Positions 10,246-23,000 of a DNA stretch of 64,000 nt are shown here, piece by piece (position 1 is the first letter of the stretch; each line of letters opens with the position of its first letter). Under the pieces are notes generated by a model, which saw only the letters and a program-made list of their open reading frames with translations, was not told the origin of the DNA and made no database searches. Source of the DNA: Canna indica (Eukaryota > Streptophyta > Magnoliopsida > Zingiberales > Cannaceae). A program made the position numbers and the translations under genes. The DNA lies in the NCBI GenBank assembly GCA_034359265.1, contig CP136896.1, positions 7,595,501 to 7,659,500 on the forward strand, given 5' to 3'.

Positions 10246-12680
10246 TAGTCAATAGATAAATTTAATCAATAACATAAACAAATATTATATTATTACAATT
10301 AATCAAGAAAAGTATTCATTAATCTGTTTTTATTCTATTACAATTGACAGATTTAGATCAAATAATAAGTAAATAATTTAATTGTTATAAATGAAACTTT
10401 ATAAAAATAATCGTTACGATTTGCTCAATGGAATAACTTCCCCATCAATTTTATAAGCTCGAACCATTGATTTAATTAAAATAATTAAGTTAAAGTTAAT
10501 AATAATATATCCATCAAATCTTATTAACCAACATAACATCAAATATACTCCATATGTGGGACTAAACTAGAGTATTATAATTTTCTCCACTTATGTCTTG
10601 ACATTCTCGTCAAGACTCAACTCGAGCCCTCACTTTTACAGCTCATTGAACCCGATGGAGTTCTTGGGCAGGGACATTGTTGATCTAAGGATATTAGTGC
10701 CTACGGTCTACTTTTAGATATTAGTTCTCTGTGTATAAATGGACAGAGAGGATCACTCTCGAGTGAGAGACTATAGGAGGAAACCAATAAAGCTATTGTC
10801 CAGTTTCTCTCCCGATTTATAGATATGTTAGTTACCATTTGAGAAGTTGTTTGGTGTGCATAGTGTTCATACACTGAAATGCATATTTTAGTTCATATTT
10901 TGACTTGATGTTGATCCTTTGATACATCATGAGGGTTATCATAGTGCTTATTGGCATGAGTTAGTAAGTAGATAAAGTTTGAGTTAATAAGCAGATCCAC
11001 CATGAGCAATAGGCCAATGAACCAATAAGTTGATCCAAGCTAAAAGGCCAACTCACTACACCTCTGAGGTACGCATGAAGCGCATGCTCGATCGCACGAT
11101 ATTGCGGTAAATAAACGAAAACATCCATTGAGAAAACAACCAAATTGCCCCTCGTGGTATTTATGAAACGTAGACCTCCACCTCCGTGGAGGAGGACCTA
11201 TCACTCCTCTCATTTTTTATTATTGATCCCACTTTTCTCATAGATATTAACTTGATCGTAGAGGGTGTTCCTGAGGGCTCGACGCCAAGAGATACTTATG
11301 TAGATACTGATCGGGCCCAACTTTAACTCAACCCAACCCAGTTGGTTTGGTCAAATGACTCCACAACCTATATTGATGCGGAAATAGACCTCATCAGTTG
11401 GTGCTTTCATTGAGATAATGAATCAATTTATATTACACTTGGGACTCACTGTAGCACACAAAACTTGTGGGGAGAAGGTTAGCCCCATATGCTCCCAAAC
11501 CATATAGGGCCTTTATCTGGCTACCCTGAGTTGATCGATCGGCTGCCCGACCCATCCCTCAAGGCACTCTATGCCCTAAAGACCACCTTTGCTGCAACAA
11601 AAAGGCTCATGCTCCTACAAGAAGAACTGAAGAAGTCTTATACTCTTGTGATAAAAATTGAACTACACATACACCTCGATCATGCCTCTTTCACTCGACC
11701 GCCCCGTACACATGAGACAAAAACAGTTAGGCACGTAAAGATGTTCCACAATTGAGCACATTAATAGCTCGACCTAGGTGTCGATTGGGAGAAGGCTGCT
11801 TGCGCTGAATGACCCAAGTGAAAAGAGCTCTGGGGCTTCCCACCTTGCCTTGTGATCCCTAAGAGATGATCTAAGCAAAGGGATCATGTCGCATCGAAGC
11901 TCCACTTCCAAAGGAATATAGAGAGGTGGAGGTGGAATCAATTGGACATCTAGGTCATTCCCCCTTGGTTTGAACATCAAATTCCAATTAGTCGATTGTG
12001 AAGGAAGCAACAACTTCATCTCGAGCGTTAAAAGCATAGCAAGCGGGGGTGAGTAGAGATGGAACAAATGAACTCATCCGGAACAATGGACGCGCTAAGA
12101 GCACGATAAAGCCCACAACACTTGCCCAACAACCCGTGGACCGTAAATGCCCCAAGGATGACCAGGAACACAGTATAAGTGAACAACAAATTATAGATGA
12201 ACGATGGAGTATGATTGAAAAAATGAGATTGTTTATGGCTTAAATAAGAGCTTGTAGTGGCATTGCGATGCTTAGTCCTAACGAGGCCTCCTCCTTGTTT
12301 AACTAGTATGTGAATCCCTTTCAGATGCCGACTCAAGAACTCCAAACGTCGTCGCTTCCTTTAATGAGTTAGTACACATTTTTACATTTTTGGTGTATAT
12401 TGATTGCATTTGAATTTAGTTTATCTGTTTATGGTATAAATATATAATTTACATGTGTATTGATTGATTTTTTATGTATATTGATTTATTGATATGTGTT
12501 TATATACAATTGATTTATTTTTGGCCTCACTGAATGTGTTTGTAGGTTGATTAATGTGTTTTAGATTATTCATTATAATTTTAAAATATATAAATAAAGA
12601 TTTTCACTTTTTTCAAAAGAAGCTAAAAACTAACATTTGGTGACGATTTTCCAATGATCAATCGTCACACAAAGTTATAG
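10246..12680. other. Repeat-derived intergenic DNA, no confident gene
   Basis: 10250-10560 is AT-rich. 10650-10830 looks like an LTR fragment (TATA-like GTGTATAAATGG, then an AATAAA at about 10784), but no partner copy was found. Around 11390-11420 the phrase TTGGTGCTTTCATTGAGA resembles the sequence just after the LTR of some plant gypsy elements, followed by unrecognised short open frames at 11489-11755 (+), 11774-12067 (-) and 12049-12243 (+). 12380-12680 is AT-rich and ends in a small hairpin (TGACGATT/AATCGTCA). No protein-coding gene is supported. Confidence 0.4.
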
Positions 12681-12689
12681 TATTTAATT

Positions 12690-13130
12690 GAGTAAATATC
12701 TAAAAGAAAATACGAACTTTGAACATTTTCTTATTTTTAGCATACACTTTTTCCGTTAACAAGGAAATACACCAACTTTCATTCTGTTATCCCGTTTAGC
12801 ATGCATCGTCATTTTTGACGGTTTTTGCTGATGTGTCACTTAACAACGACATGACAAATTTTATCCTACGTGGACTATTATTATTTTATTATTTTAATCA
12901 ATTTTATTATTATTTTATTATTAAAAAAATTATTATTATTATCCTCCTCCTCTTCTTCCTCGATGGCCGCCGCCGTCGAGTGAATCCACCACTCATCTCC
13001 TCCTCACGGCCATCGAGTGAATCTTCCACCGCACCATCCTTCTCCTTCTCTCCGTTTCCGTCCCCATCGCCCTCCTCTGGTACTACATCCGCCCTCTCCT
13101 CCTACTTCCCGGATAGGACCTTGCCCTGTG
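12690..13130 (+). repeat. Left long terminal inverted repeat of Pack-MULE
   Basis: Reverse complement of 13664-14101 with scattered differences. The outer half is AT-rich, including TTATTATTATTTTATTATT-type runs. The inner half is GC-rich and would read as Ser/Pro-rich peptide in some frames, which is not taken as coding. Confidence 0.88.
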
Positions 13131-13210
13131 CTTGGAGTGGTGGTGGTACGAGTATATGATCATTGTATACAGTCTTCTCCTGCACCCAAAAGAAGAAGGA
13201 AGAAGAAGAT

Positions 13211-13378
13211 ACCCGATTGGGATATCTTTTTACCTGATCAGGAAGAGCTTTACCCGATCAGGAAGCACTTTACCCATCGAGAAAAAAATACTTTTGAACG
13301 CCCGATCAAGATTTCTTTTTACCCGATCGGGAAGCGCTTAACCCGATCGGGAAGCGCTTTACTCGATTGGGAAGCTAT
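13211..13378. repeat. Short minisatellite, unit close to TTTACCCGATCGGGAAGCGC
   Basis: About seven imperfect copies of a ~21-bp unit with a palindromic core CCCGATCGGG, the last three nearly identical (13320-13378). It lies inside the Pack-MULE between the left inverted repeat and the captured lipid-transfer-protein fragment. Confidence 0.7.
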
Positions 13379-13619
13379 CGACGGAGGAGCTAATGGGGTA
13401 GGGGATGCTGACGCCGCACTTGCCAGGGATGCCGATGAAAGAACCGGCTTGGAGAGACTTTAGCCCGACCACGGTGAACTTGATGCAGCTGCAAGCAGCC
13501 TGGCGATGCGACATGCTCACGGCCGCGACGTTGAGGCCCTTCACGCCGCTGCAGCACGCGGCCGTGAGAGGCCCCTTGCCTTGAGCGCAAGGGATGCACG
13601 GGCGCTGGTACTGAACCAC
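13359..13619 (-). pseudogene. Captured fragment of a type-1 non-specific lipid transfer protein gene
   Basis: The minus-strand open frame of 86 codons matches the middle of a plant nsLTP1. It shows PCIPCAQGKGPLTAACCSG, GLNVAA, RQAACSCIK, and GIPGKCGVSIPYPISSSVDS. The CC pair, the CxC pair and the GKCGV cysteine of the eight-cysteine pattern are visible. The N-terminal signal peptide, the first cysteine and the last cysteine (Ser in VDS where the family has Cys) are missing. Intact members are secreted ~9-kDa proteins that bind lipids in a hydrophobic tunnel. This copy lies between the inverted repeats of a MULE and lacks both gene ends, so it is a captured fragment. Whether it is transcribed from a terminal repeat is unknown. 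Confidence 0.82.
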
Positions 13620-14110
13620 CTTCCTGCGGGGTAAAAGTGCGGCGTCTGTTTCTTGCGGCGGCGCGGCAAGGGCAGGGTCCTGTCCGGTGAGTAGGAGGAG
13701 AGGGTGGATGTAGTACCAGAGGAGGGCGATGGGGATGGAAACAGGGAGGAGGAGGACGGTGCGGTGGAGGATTCACTCAACGGCCGTGAGGAGGAGGTGG
13801 GTGGCGGATTCACTCAACGACGGTGGCCATCGAGGAAGAAGATGAGGAGATAAAATAATAATAATTTTTTAATAATAAAATAATAATAAATGGATTAAAA
13901 TAATAAAATAATAATTCACGTAGGATAAATTTTGCCACGTCGTCGTCATTAAGTGATACATCAGCAAAAACCGTAAAAAATAACGGTGCATCCTAAACGG
14001 GGTAACATAATGAAAGTTGGTGTATTTTTTTGCTAATGCAAAAAGTTTATGCTAAAAATAGGAAAATGTCTCAAGTTTGTATTTTTTTTGAATATTTGCT
14101 CTATTTAATT

Positions 14111-15242
14111 TGTATCCTAATTACTGGAAGTTGAAGTATCATTGAAACACCATATATGCCGTCATAGACGAGAATTTTAATTTTTTGTTATCTGGTTTGA
14201 TAAAAACGATGATTGTTACTGAAGACATCTGTGATGGCTTTGTGAGGGTATGGTCGTGAAAAAACCACCGCCAAGTCGTTGTAGATGTTTAAATATCAAC
14301 GACGACTATGTTAGTTGTTGATGACGTTATTTGCATCAGTTGACGCTACCACCACAACTCGTTAGCAATGCCTTTATCTGCAATTGCTCGTTGCAGCGAA
14401 TGGAGCCGTTAGTGATAAGGTACGACTGATTTTTTTAAATTTTTAAATATTTTTTATGTTTTTAAATATTTTATTTTTAAAAATATTAAAAATATATAAA
14501 AAATCGGATAATTAGGTCGAGATGTCGAGTTCCAAATATTGAAACCTTAGACCCGACTGATTATGATCGGATTTGATTAAATTGAACCAGAACCCGCCCG
14601 ATTACCCAACCCGACACGGCCCGATTGGTTCAGATCGGGTCAGATTCTCGAGTTCCTAATGGACACCCCTAATCAGTGAGGACATAGCGACAATGTTACT
14701 ATCAATGGTGATATAGTAATTAAAATCATTATTTTAGTAGTAATTAAAAGAAACCTAACATTGGAAAGTTCAAACAAATGGACCACATCCAGATCCAACA
14801 GAGAAGCTAATTTGATTTGACTTGTGAATCTTTTCTCACGAACCTAAATTTGAATTCCATCCATATTTCAAAGTTTTTTTGTTGACAGATGATAGAAAAA
14901 GTAATAATGAACTTTTACAAGATAAAAAAGTAAGATAATAGATTAATTTTAGTCTCATATTTATTTATCATCAAGATTAGAAAGAAAATAGAATTAGAAA
15001 ATACAATTTATATTATTTCTTATGTAGACAAAAAATCCTATCCTATTTCGAAATAAATCGGAATTAATCACAATATTTAAAAGGCTTATATTATATTTCG
15101 AAAGTTTAAGGATGTATATGTGCAATTAATCAAATTATGTAAGTAACAGTTCCATCGAACCAAAACCAAAAGCCTTCGTTTCGGACCAGCAACTCCTCCG
15201 CACCGCCGTTTACGCGATCACATTCCCCGCGCCGCCGCGGAA
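14111..15242. other. Intergenic and upstream region of the glycosyltransferase gene
   Basis: 14130-14480 holds unrecognised repeat-like sequence with GACGA/CGTC motifs. 14500-14680 contains CCCGA-rich text ending in GGACACCCCTA, which resembles an hAT-type terminus, but no matching left end was found. 14700-15170 is AT-rich. 15170-15242 is GC-rich 5' leader of the gene. No clear TATA box was recognised. Confidence 0.4.
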
Positions 15243-18200
15243 ATGATCCGCCACGCGCGGCGGCGCTCCGCCGGCTATGGCCCCCAGCTATGCGCCGCCG
15301 CCGCCACTCTCCTTCTCTTCCTCACCCTCCTATCCGTCCTACACTTCCGCCTCTCCTCCTCTTCCTCCAAATTTTCCCTTCGCCTCGGCCTCCCCACCGT
15401 CCTCCCACGCGGTGCGCCCTCCGAACCCGGATCCCCCGCTCTCTTCAAGGACGCCGATAGTGACGCCCTCGTACAAACCGTCGCCACCGAGGATGAGCGG
15501 ATCGATGAGCTGGACGTTGTCGAGGAGGATGTGAACGGCGACCGGAAGCTCGAGGAAGAGGGGAGCAACAACCACAAGGATGCCGACGAGGGAGATCTTC
15601 CCCGGACTCTCAGCTCCGGCCTGTTCTGGGATCACTCCATAGGTGTCGTTCGGAGGCAGTTCGGCCAGCCGGAGCACGATCAACCACCCGAACGTATCAT
15701 CCCATTCCGCGATGTTAGTCTCTACAGGAACAAGATCGCGTTCGGATCGGACGATCAGCCGGTGGACGAGGATGTCAGGCTGAAGCTCGACTCGATCCGG
15801 ATGATCGAGGACGCTCTGCTGCTCAAGGTGGAATCGGGTGACTCACCACTGAGGAAGGGCTGGGCGCCGTGGCTGGAGGGGAAGGGGGTTTATGTCCGGC
15901 GAGATCGGATGCTTCGCTCCAACCTTGACTTGTTGAATCCCAAGAATCATCCTTTGCTTCAGGATCCAGATGGGCCCGGGCTGACCACCCTTACCAGAGG
16001 GGATCGCCTGGTACAAAGGATGCTATTAGTGGAGATGGAAAAGACTCCTTTTAGAGTGGGTGGGGGTGGTGTATCTAAACGAACCGAAGAGAGAAAAGCT
16101 ATCGAAATGGAGCGCAGGATAAGGCAAGCGGAAGTTTTGGAAGGACGAAATAAGAGAACTACAATGAAGGAGGGTAAAGTGCACGCTGATGGCCGGCGGT
16201 GGGCTTATTTTCCTGGGTTAGACGCTCATCTGACATTTTCAGATTTCATGGAGAAGTTTCTAGACAGCGGGCGATGCCAGCTGAGAGTTTTCATGGTGTG
16301 GAATAGTCCACCTTGGACTTATGGCATCCGGCATCAGCGGGGGCTGGAGAGTCTTCTGCACCATCATTGGGATGCTTGTGTTGTTGTGTTCTCAGAGACA
16401 ATGGAGCTCGACTTCTTCGAGGAGTTAGTGAAAGAGGGGTATTGCAATTAATCTTTCACTAATTGTTTTTTCTTTTTCTTTGCATTCTAGCTGGTTTCTT
16501 TCTTACCTTAGGTATGTACAACAAAAAATTGTTTATCCTTGCTAGCTCTTTCGAAGTTGTTTAGACATCACTTTCTTTATCCTTTGCCCATTTTTTTTCA
16601 GATTATCTAGACCACTCCATATTTTATCTAACTTCACATGCTGTTAACAATATATGGTTTGTTATATTTTTAGGAGATCTATAAACTTGTATATCATCCA
16701 TATTCAATACTCAATTTGACTTACAGACAAGTATTTGAAACATTTCATGGTTGTTGCTGCTTAGAAAAATCTCTCATTAACTTGATATTTTTACCTTCAG
16801 ACACAGAATTGCAGCTGCCATGCCAAATCTTGATGAACTTTTAAAGGACACTCCAACAAAAATATTTTCATCAGTGTGGTTTGAGTGGAGGAAGAAAAAA
16901 CATTATCCAACTCATTATAGTGAGTTGATACGTCTTGCTGCTATCTATAAGTAAGTTCCTTGTTTATTAATGATATTATTTGTTGCTTGTTTTCTGTATA
17001 GTTGCATATATAAATTTATTTGTTCTTTCTGGTGATCCTGTGAGATGTAGCTCATATAGAAACTTGAATGTTGGAAGTTCAAAGTAAACCTGTAAATTTA
17101 AATAAGCAGATCATAAATTTTTGTTTTTATCTTGTTTAGTTGCTTGAATTCAAATATTTAAAGGGATATTACATAAGACTTATTAAGAATAATGAAAGGA
17201 ATACTCGCAAAGCCATCTCTTCTCCAACTGCTTGTGGAATGATGAATGTTATATGTGTAAACTCATTGAATTACTTAAGTAATCTAAGGTATGTTCTTTA
17301 CATTAGAAAATTACTGTTCATCTTCTTGTCGATCTTACGTAAAATTTCTAGGTTTGGTCTGTTTAGAATTTTTTCATACTTTGTTCTTAACAGTCCTTGT
17401 GATGTTGATTCTTCCATTAAATTGTTTCATGTTAAATTATGAAACTTTGTATACTGCCATCATCTTTGCCAATACAGGTATGGAGGCATATATCTTGATT
17501 CAGATATTATAGTTCTAAACCCACTTCATTCTCTGAAGAATTTTGTTTCAATTGAGGATAATACATCTGGAAAGTCAGTCTTCAATGGCGCAGTGATGGC
17601 ATTTGAAAAGAACAGGTACTTAAATTATGCCTGAAGATATGATTGCTTAACTTTGAATGGTATTTCATTGGATATTCCTGCACGAATGCTTGCTTGATAC
17701 AATTTTAGATTTGATAATGCTTCTTAAGTTGTTTTGATATGGATTATTTCACACAACCTGCTGCAGACAGTGTTGCTTCCAGTTACACTGCAGTAATTAG
17801 TCCAGCTTAGTTTCAGTATCCCTCCTAATATAAGCTTGTGGAAATAGTAATGTTTTGTTGTAGAATTGCCTTGATTTATAAAGAGCTAGCGTACTAATAT
17901 TTTTAATGTTGGCTTCTAAAAGAAGCTAATGCTCACTTCTATGACCATAAGACCATTCATGACCATATAGAAAATATGCTACTTTAGTTTTAGCTATTGG
18001 TACCCAAGCAAGTATTGTCTCACCCTCAACAAAATTATATAATAAATTAAAATTTTGTTGTTCACTAAATTTTATAGTTAAATAGAGGCAATCCTTCTGT
18101 GATTAGCATTTTATTGTTGTGTCCAATCAACATAAAAATGGGCCAACATGTGAGAGTCATGGCTGGACTCATTGCCCCCTGGACCCTGATGCATGCAGAG

Positions 18201-21153
18201 TAGTACCAAGCATTACATGCCCTTTTAATAATAAATATAACTTGTTGATACATTGGTAGTTTAAAGTCTAGAAAGGTATTATTGATACACTTAATGAATC
18301 CCCTACTGATAGAAGAATGTGTGTTAGAGTAGTGTAGTGCTTAACTCTGACTGTATTTTATGCTACACTGATTTTCGCGTAAAGGGGTCAAGCTTGTGGA
18401 GGATACATGGGGTGGTGCACCCCTGCTGGGACTGTAGGGACAATGCAACCACAGCTATCAAGTTGAAGGGCTCTCTTGCCCTTAATCTAGTCAAGAGAAC
18501 ACGGTCAAAATGTCTTTTTAGGGTGAAAAGTTTATTCAAAAGTAGAAACTGTATCAGATTGTACTAGTTGCTATGCCCTTGTACATTACTTGGTATTGAC
18601 ACACAAGGAGCTAGTGGAGGGTTTTAGGCAATGTTTTTGAAACTGGACCAATAATCGACCTGGTCTTGCTCTCTTCACCAGTTGGACCCATGGGTTAATT
18701 GGTCGGATTGCTAATTTTTCTAAAATGTTAAAATTATATTTTTTTATATTTTAAAATTTATAATTATTCTTAAAACTAGTTGAAATTTTTTAAATATTTT
18801 CAATTTATATAATGGATATGTAGAAATTGTGATGTTTAAGTAAAACATTTCATATGCAACTCATATGATTGCTACTACATTAGTACAATAAAATAAATTA
18901 TAAATATGTAATATTTATTGTTTATATTTTTATTAATTTAATTATAATATAATTAAAAATGAAAAAAATTATTTAAATGTGTTTAAATTATTTAATTTCG
19001 TAAATGCCATGGCCTTAGGTAAAAAGTTCATCTGCACTATCACAAAGTAATCTGTTTGTTAGCTTTATAGAATATATTACACTCTACTACCACCTGTATA
19101 AGGCCTTGAAACTTTTTGATGCTCTCACAACTCACGAGATTCACTAAGCACAATAATGGTACTTGCTTAAACTCAACTCAAGATAACATTGAGTTGAAAA
19201 TTGCTTTGAGCTAAATTTGAGTGTAATTAAAATTAAAATTATTTAATTAAGGTTGATTTTTTTTAAAAAATGAGCTAGTGTTGAAATAAATTGAACTGGA
19301 TCAGTTAAATAAAAAATTGGCCGATTCAATGATTCAGTTGCAGGACTAGCCTTGTTTTTGGGTCTGGTTTTTTGGTTGGATAAGCCAGTCTGTCTGGTTC
19401 AGCTTTTAAAACATTAGTTTTAGATGTTCAAGCTGCATCGAGTCTCGCGGATTGTTCAGGTCAATATGGTTTAGCGTGTACCAAGCTACACATGCCCTTA
19501 AATTCATGAATGGAATGACATTTATCAAAAAGTTAAAATTGTATCAACTCAATCTTTGTTTTCGAACTACAAAGTAATTCTGGAGGCTGCAAAACTAGCA
19601 AGGGAATTCTCAATTCTGAATATCTTTTTATCCAGGGCAGTTAAACTGCACCATACGAAATGTCCATGAGAGTCTTGAAATCAGTTTCAACTCTCAACAT
19701 GTATTCGAGGATGCCTCTTTGTATTGCAGCTTGAAGAGCAATCTTGGTTGCGAAGGCTTCACAATAAAGGGCAAATCTATATGAAAGGAATTTAAATCCT
19801 TCTAAATGCACTTCCTTACAAGCATAATGGGATAACTGATTTCTATCAATAACCTATTTGTAAAGAAACTTACCTTAACCATCCTGAGTTGATATCCTAC
19901 TGTGTCTTTGTATGTTTAGATATTACTTTTTCTTGAACCGTGATAGATTATGCTGTTGCTTCAAACTTTTATCAGCTTCATTTGCTTGTGCAGACTAACA
20001 AGGTCTTTAAAAATTTTATCATGATTCCGTTGAAACTGTTGCTGCCGCTTTCTTTAAGGATATAACATTCTTATTCTTCCATTTAGCAGGATCCCATATC
20101 ATATCTGGGGTTGCAAGAAATCTTATATCATTCATCATTAGCTATCATTAGATAATTGAAGAAACACGTGTTTTTATGTATTAATTTTCACATAACTTTT
20201 CAATTTGTATGCAGTTCTTTGATGCTGGAGTGCCTAAATGAATATTATTCAACATATGACGATGCCCTTCTAAGGTGGAATGGGGCAGATCTCATGACAA
20301 GAGTGATAAACAGAATTTCTGTCCAGGCTAACAAATCTCCTTTGCAGCTTGACATAAAAATGGATCCTCAATTTGCATTTCACCCTATTAGTTCTACAAA
20401 TATTACAAGGTACTTCTTTGTGAAATTATATATCTTTAATTAATTTATTTTTTTTGAAAGATTATTGCGTAGGATATAGGGTGATGTGAAACTTGGCAAA
20501 TTGTTTGACTAATAGATCCATCCCATAAATGAGCTTCCTAGAACAACTTGGTTAGTCATATATACCATTAGATTGTCTTCTGCTTAGATCATAAATTGTG
20601 TTCTTAAATTTATGAATCCATAGGGTATCTGCTCTGTCCTAAAATTTTTCTTAAAGAATTCTGTCAAGATTGTGCATTACAATTTAATTATTTAGTTATC
20701 AATTCCTCAGTTGGCTTCTGGATTTTCACACAAAAAACATGATATTGTGCGATACCAAGCTTCAATTTCCCAATTATTTGGGATTGGCTACATTTATTCC
20801 CATACCATACGTATCGAAGCTCTTGATTCTGGTCAAAGTCTATGATGATCAGTTTTCTATCGGATCTGTCATTTTCCAGTATGTGATGAAAAATAAACAC
20901 TGGAAAATTTCATGATGACTCGTGTTCTGAATATATTAAAATCACTTAACTTTTTATTTTGTGCAGGTACTTTGCAGAGCCAGTTGATGAATTTGAAAGA
21001 GCTGAACAGGATAATCTTCTTAAAAGGATGCTGAATGAATCATTCACATTTCATTTATGGAATTCTTTGACATCTGCACTGGTTCCTGAACCTAACAGTC
21101 TCGTGGACAGGCTTCTGAATCTGTACTGTCTCCATTGTCTTGATGTGTTGTAA
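15243..21153 (+). CDS. Alpha-1,4-glycosyltransferase family protein (five exons, 621 aa)
   Basis: Predicted exons: 15243-16438, 16801-16950, 17478-17615, 20215-20409, 20967-21153. All four introns obey GT-AG and the frame is kept throughout (phases 2,2,2,2), giving 621 residues. Domains: a short basic tail, a signal-anchor helix at about residues 15-35 (type II Golgi topology), a variable acidic stem, then the glycosyltransferase domain. This has VFMVWNSPPWTYG, AAAMPNLDELL, YPTHYSELIRLAAIYKYGG, a nucleotide-sugar/metal DxD motif as YLDSDIIVL (DSD at 456-458), FNGAVMAFEK, LECLNEYY, WNGADLMTRV and SFTFHLWNS near the end. It resembles plant proteins with the Gcn DXD-sugar-binding and alpha-1,4-GT conserved region (Arabidopsis At4g19900 type, ~640 aa). 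Donor and acceptor sugars are not known. Naive reading of exon 1 runs into a stop at 16449; the donor at 16439 avoids it. Intron 3 is 2.6 kb and holds a transposon. Confidence 0.93.
18628..19416. mobile_element. Probable non-autonomous DNA transposon in intron 3
   Basis: The ends are imperfect inverted repeats: left GCAATGTTTTTGAAACTGGA, right reading inward TAATGTTTTAAAAGCTGAAC. Both sides are flanked by GTTTTAG (18621-18627 and 19417-19423), a 7-bp match consistent with a mutated 8-bp hAT-type duplication. The interior is AT-rich and non-coding, with CCAGTT/AACTGG motifs near each end. Confidence 0.5.
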
Positions 21154-23000
21154 TCGTATATGAACAATATATCTTCCAAACACCTTGTTCCAGTGGAAGG
21201 AGCTGTTACTGGTAAGAACGGCCAATGTACAATCTAGGGCTTGATTAGGGGCGCTGCAGTCGAACTTGTTTCTTATTATTTTAGCTGAAATCGAAGTGCA
21301 GTTTCCTTTTCAGCTGTATGATTTCAGAATATTAGAATATGCCGGCAATACAAGAGACAAGGTTTCAAAGAAGATGATAAAATGCGGCTTTACCCAGAGA
21401 GAATTAGAAACAAGAATTAGGTATTTTCAAGAAACAGTGTTTGACTTCGGGTGGCATACTGTAATGTTGGAAGCTTATACTCATTTAAAAGATGTACATT
21501 CCTTGTTTAGTTTGAAATTTCACAGGACTCGTATGCTTGCAAATATATCATTAACATTACAAAGGTGTTAGTTTTGTAACTTAGAGATTGGTTTTAAGTT
21601 TCATGATGTACTACTATTCACAATTTTATTATACATGTATATATATATTTTCATTACCGTCCTTGGACTATATATTGTTGACTCAGTCCGGTAAGCATAT
21701 GCATGCAATCACCTTTGAAATGATTGTGGATCTAATGAGAAGTCCCACTGACACCTAAGCGCTGCTCTGTTCAATAGAAAACATGAAATCTGATATATTA
21801 TCATGAAATTGTTTATAAACAAAAATAAAGAAGTGATTACCGAAAACAGACGTGGCAGGAGAGAGAGAAGTTTAATATAAGCTCATCATGATTTGACGTT
21901 CACAAATTTGGTTCGAGCGCAATATAAGATGTTTTGAAAATAAAAAGAAAATTGTTACGGAGATAGCTATTGAAGATATTTATATTTTTTTCTTCTCATT
22001 CATGCACACACAAGGTATGGATTACTTAATCACGTCATATTTATGATTAACTACCACACCTTTCATTTAATCACTTCAATCATAGCATACCTATACACTT
22101 GATCATAGATAAATTAAGAGTTTAATTACTCATCATGCATTATGTTTAACTCATTGAGGAAGGGGCAATGTTCAATGCTTATAAGCTACACTACTAGAGT
22201 ACTAGTTAATCAACGATATCTAAAGGTATTTATCAAATATGAATATATGACTAACTAATTAACCAAGCACTTTAATAAAAGAAGTGAATTGTTCATCAAT
22301 ATCGCCTTGATCGCCTAATTATTTACTAGTAATTAATTAATCAAAAGAAAAAGGCTATGGACCTTCATCTAACCATGTTGAGTTAATCATCATTATATGA
22401 ATTCTTATACATAAACACATGATTCCTTCTTGAGAAGCCGAACCACCACCACCCAGTGGTGTTGCCGCCACCCCATTTGACACCATCACTGCTTGTAGCA
22501 ATAGTGTGTAACCAATACACCACTATGAGTTGAATATGTCGTGTGCCAAGGTCCAAAACGATTGAAAGAAGAAAAAGAGGAGAGAGACTCTTACCTCAAA
22601 TATTGGAAACTTCAATGACAAAGATGACTAGAAGGTGCTCTTTTCTTTTTTACCTAAAAATAAAAAGTTCATTAACTATAAATGAGAAGGACTAAAGAAG
22701 GTTTAGAGCAGTCATGATACAAAATATTATTGAGCTCTAAGTTCAAATAAAAGTTCATAAGGTGGTCCTCCTTTTGCATGATCGTTGTGCTAAGACTTCT
22801 CTCTCTCTATATATATAACCCATGACATTGCTCCCTGAAAAGACTTAAGTTTGACTTTTTTCAATCAAATCGTAAATAGATACATAATTACAAACGAATC
22901 CCTACTTAACAAAAATACTATAGAAAATATGTAAATTAATAATAAATAGAATGAAATATTATGAATATAACATCATTTTAGTATCTCAGTTTAGTCATAC
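21154..23000. other. 3' flank and AT-rich intergenic DNA
   Basis: 21154-21620 is probably the 3' untranslated region of the glycosyltransferase gene. It contains a 101-codon open frame (21266-21571) with no recognised domain. 21620-22600 is AT-rich without features. 22640-22760 contains CAGTCATGATACAAAATATT, shared with the 3' end region of the minus-strand LINE near 47788, so a short LINE tail is likely there. A CT/TA microsatellite lies at 22798-22818. Confidence 0.45.

Larger units (their letters stand above)
12690..14101. mobile_element. Pack-MULE (Mutator-like element with captured gene fragment)
   Basis: Terminal inverted repeats of about 440 bp: left from 12690 (GAGTAAATATCTAAAAGAAA) to about 13130, right from about 13664 to 14101. 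The element is flanked by an exact 9-bp direct repeat, TATTTAATT, at 12681-12689 and 14102-14110, the length expected of Mutator-type transposition. The 1412-bp element encodes no transposase. Its centre holds a short GC-rich minisatellite and a fragment of a non-specific lipid-transfer-protein gene on the minus strand. Confidence 0.9.

Noticed and set aside
13017..13813. Ser/Pro-rich open frames in the Pack-MULE arms
   Set aside because: Mirror images of each other from the inverted repeats; low complexity and no domain.
15275..15683. Minus-strand frames of 100 and 114 codons opposite glycosyltransferase exon 1
   Set aside because: Antisense shadows of a GC-rich exon with low-complexity translation.
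21266..21571. 101-codon frame downstream of the glycosyltransferase
   Set aside because: A faint resemblance of YAGNTRDKVSKK to a histone H2A phrase does not extend; it lies in the probable 3' untranslated region.
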